Under the pieces are notes generated by a model, which was not told the origin of the DNA, made no database searches, and was given only the letters and a program-made list of their open reading frames with translations. Shown here one piece after another: positions 26,401-30,779 of a stretch of 30,779 nucleotides of DNA. Made by a program: the position numbers and the translations under genes. The DNA comes from Pseudescherichia sp039594205 (GTDB taxonomy: Bacteria > Pseudomonadota > Gammaproteobacteria > Enterobacterales > Enterobacteriaceae), in the NCBI GenBank assembly GCA_039594205.1, contig JBCNNW010000048.1:1-30779 (forward strand), in the 5' to 3' direction. Every line of letters begins with the position of its first letter. Positions within the stretch are counted from its first letter, which is position 1.

Positions 26401-26579
26401 TAGGCGCAACTGCCGTAGGTATACACCATGCTATGGATATCCATACCGGAGGTGAAACTTCACGGTTAACTCAAGCAGTAAGCACAGCATGGCAGGAGAC
26501 GACCTTCTCCAGATTCAGGACCGCCTTTGGCAACTATTTTATGGGTAGTGGAGGACGGTCTGCTGGAACACTGGGTTGA
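23451..26579 (+). CDS. TccC-like RHS-repeat protein (Tc toxin C subunit), orphan
   Basis: This 1042-residue protein resembles the C subunits (TccC) of insecticidal Tc complexes, in which TcC and TcB form a cocoon holding the TcC C-terminal toxin. The N-terminus has the TcC block TPVVIVHDNRGLAARV (10-25). Repeated YD/RHS units run through residues 100-650, for example YDELGRP and YDFTGN. The conserved end EEYYPFGGTAVW, RYSGKERDATGLYYY (632-646), then DPAGEVDGLNLF and NNP lies at 608-680. After residue 690 comes a variable tip of about 350 residues, rich in Gly/Ala, with hydrophobic stretches near 736-776, 818-838 and 928-945. It recalls the tail of Photorhabdus TccC1 from memory. The usual D-x-x-G-L cleavage junction reads DRNGE. 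AGGAG lies 6 nt before the ATG. No TcA, TcB or immunity gene is in the window. Function is inferred from family membership. Confidence 0.88.
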   Translation: MSDITIATGTPVVIVHDNRGLAARVLNWNRNDSTASLHLLVSQMQADDVSRVTTHRDPRLFAAWAADSLDQANLRTTPSLAGQLLRRDSTDSGKEVMLFDAAGRPVWTQDGRGMVQTVAYDELGRPVSSSEQLSGSDEVRVSGRSEYGDVGPADDGSQGNNLRGVCVAHYDDGGMLVVNAVALSGSVADVARRFLVSAEALPNWPEDEAERETLLEDNIYTTTTTADARGAMLNQTNAASHVQGWRYDVSGNICYQNVTPSGSETQILLDNITWSAAGQVLVESAGNGVVTEYSYDPKNQWLASITTKRTDKTLLQALSYGYDFTGNVTSISDGTVAVGYYRNQTTSGERQFTYDALYQLLSATGRENATNTGMPYGSLPAVMPPDSSQYINYSRSYTWDDSGNLATLTHSGASNFTRTMTTEEMSNRSVQQNDGGPQTPDEVAGWFDSNGNLLTLQASASGADGLVWDGSNNLQSVTLVSRGTDSTQNDREVYQYSGSQRVRKQTRTLINGDTQLWSVDEVRYLPGLELRQTRQETVLEGSATSGTVSEELHVLIGRAGRAGIRVLHWESGKPDDINNNQVRWSVNDNIGSLMLELDDEGGIISREEYYPFGGTAVWAASSEVEANYKTVRYSGKERDATGLYYYDHRYYVPWLCRWISADPAGEVDGLNLFLMVKNNPVTLMDRNGEYSIKDIAITAIKTADKYLTRKTSKFLIKRGVTSEGVKRWNRARRTLMLGIAVGGLVAGVAASFGAPLAVIGGIFAAGAVAGGAVAWFANKISDSFAGWMAKRAAGKSIAVQTLAAAAVATQSAVSHNASNIGGAVSATAGMVSGAIGAIVDSTEAAMAAANAGGSAVGTIDTLAGGQARLPTQAGAAIGGNIAGWVLGTTEGSSEVGEAAGIGAFAGGNFGREVDIWISRQTQSVGFNFALNVALPLVSSSIANTVSGFWQAARRVIPQTLMDKIANFLAKRTAGGHAEFAGAALGATAVGIHHAMDIHTGGETSRLTQAVSTAWQETTFSRFRTAFGNYFMGSGGRSAGTLG

Positions 26580-26620
26580 GGGTAAAGTCAGTGCGTAAAA
26601 CATAAAATTCAGGCATAAAA

Positions 26621-26647
26621 AAACCAGCCGTAAGAGGCTGGTTTTTT
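26621..26647. terminator. Bidirectional terminator between the TccC-like gene and proL
   Basis: Stem AAACCAGCC/GGCTGGTTT with loop GTAAGA (26630-26635) has an A-run on the left and a T-run on the right. It can end the rightward TccC-like transcript and the leftward tRNA transcript. Confidence 0.92.
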
Positions 26648-26658
26648 CTGGGATTTTT

Positions 26659-26735
26659 TGGTCGGCACGAGAGGATTTGAACCTCCGACCCCCGACACCC
26701 CATGACGGTGCGCTACCAGGCTGCGCTACGTGCCG
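26659..26735 (-). tRNA. proL: tRNA-Pro (anticodon GGG)
   Basis: Read on the minus strand, the 77-nt sequence starts CGGCACG and ends CGTGCCG-ACCA with encoded CCA. The anticodon loop is ATGGGGT, giving anticodon GGG, and the T-loop is TTCAAAT. It appears identical to E. coli proL as I recall it. It decodes CCC/CCU proline codons. It lies next to yejM as in E. coli, but its other neighbour is the TccC-like gene rather than narP. Confidence 0.97.
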
Positions 26736-26810
26736 AACTGTGGCGCTAATAGTACCCTTTTCATCATCGAATGCAAGAGGCAACCCGCTGAGTGATTTAT
26801 AATTAATCAA

Positions 26811-28568
26811 TCAGTTAGCGATAAAGCGCTTTTCATCCGTCAGCACCTGCAACAGCAGGCTGAGCTGTGGCTTCTGATCGCCAATCTTCTCACCCTTCAG
26901 GTTGTAGGTCTGATAGGTGCCGTTGTGCTTCAGCACCAGCGTCATCTCCGGCGTGGTCACCGCCAGCGTATTGTTATCTGCGGCAGTAACCCAGTTATGG
27001 CGGCGCGCAGCGTTAAACAGATCCTGACCCTGAGAGTACTCGTTTGCCGGAGTGCTGACGTGCAGCAGGCGCTGCATCAGGGTGGTCATCACATCTTTAT
27101 GGTCGGTCAGCTTGCTGATGCGCTGGGCTGGCGTGCCCGGCCAGTGGATCACCAGCGGCACATGCAGATCGCCCCGTGACCAGCCCTCGTCCATCTCACC
27201 CTTCTCCGCGGAGACGCCGTGGCCCGCCGTTATGATAACTACCGTTTTATCCAGCTTGCCCGCGTCGCGCAGGGCGGTCAGCACGCGCTCGATCTGGGCA
27301 TCAACGTTACCAGCAGCCCGCACATAGCGACGTTCGAAGTCCTGCTGATCTGTGTCCAGCGACGTACCGTTCAGCGCCACCCATGAGAACCAGCGGTTAT
27401 CTTCCTGCGCGTAGCGGTCCAGCCAGTTGATCCACTGGTCGGCGGTCTGCTTATCGGACTGTGCCTTCGCCGCTGGCAGAGAGAAGTCAGAGAGCAGCGC
27501 CTGGCGGTAGAGCGAACTGCTGAAGCCGTCCGAGGAGAAGAGGCCCAGCTGGTAACCCTGCTGATTAAGTGCGGTCACCAGCGCCGCCGGAATACGCGCT
27601 GACAGCACGCCGTCCATATAGGAGGGCGAGATGCCGTAGAACAGGCCGAAGAGGCCATTATCGGTATCGTTACCGGCGCTCATATGCTGGGTGAAAGTGA
27701 TGTTTTCAGCGGCAAAGCCTGCCAGCGACGGCATCTCTTTTTCGTAGCGCGAATAGTTCAACGCATCGACGGTGATCAGCAGCACGTTCTGACCCGGTCC
27801 CATATCACGATAGCGCAGATCGCTCAGCGGATACTGTACAGACACCGCCTCCGGATTACCCTGCTCAACCAGCCGACGCTGATACTCCTGGGCATCCAGC
27901 AGGCCGTGCTTCTCCAGGAAGCGGCGGGCGGTCATCGGGTAGGAGAGCGGCAGGTTGGCGCGCTGCATGGTGATCGGCCGATAGAAGTTGGCATCGGCCC
28001 AGATATAGGTCAGGTGCGACGCGATAAAGGCGCTAAAGAAGAGGGCGGCCACCGGCTTAGCGTAGCGGCGACGGCGCGTCAGGCTGCGCAGCTTCTGCCA
28101 GCTCCAGTTGGCAAACAGCAGCTCCACCAGCAGGATCACCGGCACGCTGATAAACATCAGCTGCCAGTCGCGGGCCATCTCATTCTGGTCCGGATTAATG
28201 ACCAGCTCCCAGACGATGGGGTTTAGGTGCAGGTGGAAACGGGTAAAGACTTCGCTATCGATTAGCAGCAGCGTCATGCCAATGGTGGCCAGCACGGCGG
28301 AGATCGCCCGCATTAGCCGCTGCGACATCACTACAAAGGTCAGCGGAAATAGGATCAGCAGATAGGTGGCAAACACCAGAAAGCTGAAGTGGCCGAGGAC
28401 GCTCAGCCAGGAGTAGATCCTGCCGCCAAGCGTGGTCGGCCAGTCGGCGACAAACAGGTAACGGCTGCCAAGTACCATGGCCAACAGAATGTTGAACAGG
28501 GCAAACCAGTGCCCCCAGCTAACCATCTGGGAGACTTTTTCTCGGTAGCGTTGACGATGAGTCACCAT
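26811..28568 (-). CDS. yejM: Inner-membrane LPS-homeostasis regulator LapC/PbgA (YejM)
   Basis: YejM (LapC, PbgA) senses lipid A at the inner membrane and restrains LapB-FtsH degradation of LpxC, tuning lipopolysaccharide synthesis; it is essential in E. coli. The 585 residues match E. coli (586). Five membrane helices lie within residues 20-190. A basic linker (RRRRY, near 165) precedes a periplasmic sulfatase/phosphatase-fold domain beginning around NVLLITVDALNYS (261-273). The C-terminus is identical to the E. coli form (VLTDEKRFIAN). The segment around GHGVSAEKGEMDEGWSRGD diverges from E. coli. It follows yejL by 18 bp in the same direction, a conserved pair. Confidence 0.96.
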   Translation of the reverse strand: MVTHRQRYREKVSQMVSWGHWFALFNILLAMVLGSRYLFVADWPTTLGGRIYSWLSVLGHFSFLVFATYLLILFPLTFVVMSQRLMRAISAVLATIGMTLLLIDSEVFTRFHLHLNPIVWELVINPDQNEMARDWQLMFISVPVILLVELLFANWSWQKLRSLTRRRRYAKPVAALFFSAFIASHLTYIWADANFYRPITMQRANLPLSYPMTARRFLEKHGLLDAQEYQRRLVEQGNPEAVSVQYPLSDLRYRDMGPGQNVLLITVDALNYSRYEKEMPSLAGFAAENITFTQHMSAGNDTDNGLFGLFYGISPSYMDGVLSARIPAALVTALNQQGYQLGLFSSDGFSSSLYRQALLSDFSLPAAKAQSDKQTADQWINWLDRYAQEDNRWFSWVALNGTSLDTDQQDFERRYVRAAGNVDAQIERVLTALRDAGKLDKTVVIITAGHGVSAEKGEMDEGWSRGDLHVPLVIHWPGTPAQRISKLTDHKDVMTTLMQRLLHVSTPANEYSQGQDLFNAARRHNWVTAADNNTLAVTTPEMTLVLKHNGTYQTYNLKGEKIGDQKPQLSLLLQVLTDEKRFIAN

Positions 28569-28586
28569 AAAATGCCGTCGTTGTCC

Positions 28587-28814
28587 TTAATGCGCTTTAT
28601 CGTCAGCCACGGAGGACTGTAACGCCTGGGCGAAGGATTTCGCAATAGCCTGGCGCTGAGCCGGGGCAACGCTGGTGTTGATCAGGTTGGTGACCATGTT
28701 TCCCAGCACCATCAGGGAGAGATCGGTCGGAACCTTGTGTTTTTCCAGCACGTTCGCCAGCTCGCTCAGCAGTTGTTCAACGTGTTCATCACTATAACGG
28801 GAAATCTGTGGCAT
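28587..28814 (-). CDS. yejL: YejL family (DUF1414) small protein
   Basis: This 75-residue protein has the same length as E. coli YejL and starts MPQISRYSDEHVEQ. It is a small, soluble, mostly helical protein of unknown function, conserved next to yejM. The frame is open for 12 further codons upstream, but the chosen ATG at 28812-28814 matches the family start. Cotranscription with yejM is likely from the 18-bp gap. Confidence 0.93.
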   Translation of the reverse strand: MPQISRYSDEHVEQLLSELANVLEKHKVPTDLSLMVLGNMVTNLINTSVAPAQRQAIAKSFAQALQSSVADDKAH

Positions 28815-28960
28815 AAAATCAGAATCATTCTCTTTATGAAAGGGCAACATATTACCGTAGCAACAGCTTTTTTTCTGCTTTTTTATCTCTGGTTTGATCT
28901 CTGGTTGCGCTGTTACCTCTGCGGTGGTTGAATACCGCCGGTCTAACAGGAGAGTTTATC

Positions 28961-29965
28961 ATGAGTCTGGATATCAACCAGATTGCCCTGCACCAGCTTA
29001 TCAAGCGTGATGAGCAAACCCTTGAGCTGGTGCTGCGCGATTCATTACTGGAGCCGACGGCCACCGTTGTAGAGATGATGGCCGAGCTGCACCGGGTCTA
29101 CAGTGCAAAAAATAAAGCCTACGGTCTGTTCAGCGAAGAGAGCGAGCTGGCTGAGACGCTGCGCCAGCAGCGCCAGGGCAACGACGATTTTCTCGCCTTC
29201 AGCCGGGCGGCGACCGGACGCCTGCGCGACGAGCTGGCGAAATACCCCTTTGCCGACGGCGGCGTCGTGCTGTTCTGTCACTACCGCTATCTGGCGGTAG
29301 AGTATCTGCTGGTCGCGGTGCTGAATAATCTCAGCAGCATGCGCGTCAACGAGCAGCTTGATATCAGCTCTACCCACTATCTCGACATTAACCATGCCGA
29401 TATCGTGGCGCGGATCGATCTCACCGAGTGGGAGACCAATCCGGAGTCAACCCGCTACCTGACCTTCCTGAAGGGCAGGGTAGGGCGCAAGGTCGCCGAC
29501 TTCTTTATGGATTTCCTCGGTGCCAGCGAAGGGTTGAACGCCAAAGCGCAGAACCGCGGCCTGCTGCAGGCGGTGGATGACTTTACCGCCGAGGCACAGC
29601 TGGACAAAGCCGAGCGCCAGAGCGTGCGTCAGCAGGTCTACAGCTACTGCAATGAGCAGCTGCAGGCCGGGGAGGAGATCGAGCTGGCGTCGCTGTCGAA
29701 AGAGCTGGGGGGCGTCAGCGAGGTAAGCTTCCAGGAGTTTACGGCCGATAAAGGCTACGAGCTGGAGGAGAGCTTCCCGGCGGATCGCAGCACCCTGCGT
29801 CAGCTGACTAAGTACGCCGGCAGCGGCGGCGGGTTAACTATCAGCTTTGATGCAATGCTGCTCGGCGAGCGCATCTTCTGGGATCCGGCCACCGACACCC
29901 TGACCATTAAGGGCACGCCACCCAACCTGCGCGACCAGCTGCAGCGCAGAACGTCTGGTAAATAA
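28961..29965 (+). CDS. yejK: Nucleoid-associated protein YejK (NdpA)
   Basis: YejK is a cytoplasmic protein that associates with the nucleoid and has been reported to interact with topoisomerases in E. coli. The 334 residues compare with 335 in E. coli. It starts MSLDINQIALHQLIKRDE. An AGGAGA Shine-Dalgarno lies 7 nt before the ATG at 28961; an upstream in-frame start adding eleven residues would swallow that site and is rejected. The gene is divergent from yejL across 146 bp and is followed by a REP cluster and a terminator shared with rplY. Confidence 0.96.
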   Translation: MSLDINQIALHQLIKRDEQTLELVLRDSLLEPTATVVEMMAELHRVYSAKNKAYGLFSEESELAETLRQQRQGNDDFLAFSRAATGRLRDELAKYPFADGGVVLFCHYRYLAVEYLLVAVLNNLSSMRVNEQLDISSTHYLDINHADIVARIDLTEWETNPESTRYLTFLKGRVGRKVADFFMDFLGASEGLNAKAQNRGLLQAVDDFTAEAQLDKAERQSVRQQVYSYCNEQLQAGEEIELASLSKELGGVSEVSFQEFTADKGYELEESFPADRSTLRQLTKYAGSGGGLTISFDAMLLGERIFWDPATDTLTIKGTPPNLRDQLQRRTSGK

Positions 29966-30041
29966 TGATGAGCCGGGCAAGGCAAAGCCGCCGCCCGGCA
30001 TCATGGGTAACGCCTGATGGCGCTGCGCTTATCAGGCCTAC
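29966..30041. repeat. REP/BIME cluster between yejK and rplY
   Basis: Two REP palindromes lie in opposite orientation. The first has arms GCCGGGC (29972-29978) and GCCCGGC (29993-29999), with outer TGATG/CATCA. The second reads GCCTGATGG, then CGCTTATCAGGCCTAC (30012-30041), the canonical REP sequence. They sit between the ends of two convergent genes, the usual place for BIMEs, where they can protect mRNA 3' ends or bind gyrase and IHF. Confidence 0.88.
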
Positions 30042-30065
30042 AGGCCCGAGCCAGGCTGCTATAAT

Positions 30066-30094
30066 AAAAAACCCCGCCGAAGCGGGGTTTTTTT
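30066..30094. terminator. Bidirectional terminator for rplY and yejK
   Basis: A perfect 12-bp stem AAAAAACCCCGC/GCGGGGTTTTTT closes a CGAA loop (30078-30081). It has U-runs in both directions and lies 15 bp after the rplY stop codon. Confidence 0.94.
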
Positions 30095-30108
30095 CAACAC
30101 GTCAGCGA

Positions 30109-30393
30109 TTAAGCGCGAACGAAGTCGATGTGAGCCAGTTTAGGTTTGTACGGGTGACGCTGTACAGCCTGAACTTTAACTTTTACTTCGGTACCGTCAA
30201 CAACCAGGGTCAGAACTTCGCCGTAAAAACCTTCTTTGGCCTGCATGTTCATGACTTTGTCGTGATCCAGTTCGATAGCGATCGGGGCTTCAGTGCCACC
30301 GTAAACGATCGCCGGGAACTTGTTCGCGGTACGCAGGCGGCGGCTCGCACCCTTACCCTGCTCTTTACGTGCTTGTGCTTCGATAGTGAACAT
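30109..30393 (-). CDS. rplY: Ribosomal protein L25
   Basis: L25 binds 5S rRNA in the central protuberance of the 50S subunit. The 94-residue single-domain form, starting MFTIEAQARKEQGKGASRRLR, is the short enterobacterial type and lacks the CTC-type C-terminal domain. The leader on the minus strand has only a weak ribosome-binding sequence (AGAAGAG). In E. coli, L25 is reported to repress translation of its own mRNA through the leader; the same is plausible here. It follows yejH by 122 bp with its own promoter. Confidence 0.98.
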   Translation of the reverse strand: MFTIEAQARKEQGKGASRRLRTANKFPAIVYGGTEAPIAIELDHDKVMNMQAKEGFYGEVLTLVVDGTEVKVKVQAVQRHPYKPKLAHIDFVRA

Positions 30394-30475
30394 ATCAATT
30401 TCTCTTCTATAATTCCTGCTACAGGCGACCCAGCAGCAGGCAGATTTCTGGCTTTACGGATGTAAAGCGGGCGAT

Positions 30476-30504
30476 ATAGTAGCCCTGAATTGCCTTTTCT
30501 TCAA
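30476..30504 (-). promoter_or_regulatory. rplY promoter
   Basis: On the minus strand, -35 TTGAAG (30499-30504) and -10 TACTAT (30476-30481) are separated by 17 bp. This gives a leader of roughly 75 nt before rplY, in keeping with the structured, autoregulated leader described for E. coli rplY. Confidence 0.65.
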
Positions 30505-30515
30505 CGAAAAGTACG

Positions 30516-30779
30516 CTAGCCGCGTAATTCGTTTGCCCGGCGGAAGCGGCCCTCATAATCAAATACCTTCTCCCGCACCTGCCAGTACTGGCCCTTCAGG
30601 CGCGCCACGACAAAATCGGGGTGGCGCAGCAGCGCCTGCTGGGCGACGATATCGGCGGCGACGATCCAGCGCAGCGGCACGCCCGGTGTGCGGGTATGCG
30701 GGCGGATAAACAGCTGCTCAAAGGCGGTGCGCTGGGCAGGGGTTTGCAGGCGAAAGCGCTCGCTAACGTCGGCTCCGTC
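30516..30779 (-). CDS. radD: RadD (YejH) putative DNA helicase, C-terminal end only
   Basis: The last 87 codons before the TAG at 30516-30518 are visible; the rest lies beyond the right edge. The end reads RLKGQYWQVREKVFDYEGRF, then RRANELRG, matching my recollection of the C-terminus of E. coli RadD/YejH (586 residues). RadD is a superfamily 2 helicase-like ATPase that acts with RecA and SSB in recombinational repair and radiation resistance. It precedes rplY in the same direction, as in E. coli. The helicase motifs are not in the window. Confidence 0.9.
   Translation of the reverse strand, partial: DGADVSERFRLQTPAQRTAFEQLFIRPHTRTPGVPLRWIVAADIVAQQALLRHPDFVVARLKGQYWQVREKVFDYEGRFRRANELRG

Noticed and set aside
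26600..26740. proL as an integration site for an island carrying the TccC-like gene
   Set aside because: I found no integrase gene and no repeat of the tRNA 3' end near mqo, so tRNA-mediated integration is unsupported despite the suggestive position.

Overview
The window is chromosomal DNA from a member of the Enterobacteriaceae. Protein sequences, gene order and regulatory RNAs closely follow Escherichia coli, but several differences point to the Enterobacter/Klebsiella side of the family. There is no yfaL between nrdA and ubiG and no ato genes between gyrA and rcsC. A MgtE transporter and a SulP transporter sit beside mqo, and GyrA carries Thr at position 83. I cannot name the species from this sequence alone.

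Layout, left to right. (1) nrdA, truncated by the window edge and read leftwards, behind a control region with two perfect DnaA boxes and two NrdR-box-like sites. (2) ubiG, divergent from gyrA. (3) The Rcs envelope-stress phosphorelay: rcsC rightwards, convergent with the rcsD-rcsB pair. (4) The small RNA micF, divergent from the porin gene ompC, with OmpR sites between them. (5) apbE, then the adaptive-response genes ada and alkB behind an Ada operator, then the ABC exporter yojI and a MgtE-type magnesium transporter. (6) A SulP anion transporter whose end overlaps the end of mgtE, followed by mqo. (7) A 3.1-kb gene for an RHS-repeat protein of the TccC type, the C subunit of insecticidal Tc toxin complexes, lying between mqo and tRNA-Pro(GGG) (proL). 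(8) yejM/lapC and yejL leftwards, yejK rightwards, a REP cluster, rplY, and the 3' end of yejH/radD.

Most of the window is conserved housekeeping and stress-response sequence. It covers deoxynucleotide supply (nrdA), DNA topology (gyrA), ubiquinone synthesis and malate oxidation into the quinone pool (ubiG, mqo), envelope surveillance (rcsCDB, lapC), porin switching (micF/ompC), alkylation repair (ada-alkB) and ribosome assembly (rplY).

The accessory signal is the TccC-like gene. It occupies the place where E. coli K-12 has eco, nap, ccm and narP between mqo and proL. No TcA or TcB partner lies in the window. Its C-terminal tip is AT-richer, glycine/alanine-rich and hydrophobic, and the usual RHS self-cleavage junction is altered. 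I judge this the best candidate for something poorly described. The other items in the findings list are mostly regulatory details or lineage differences.
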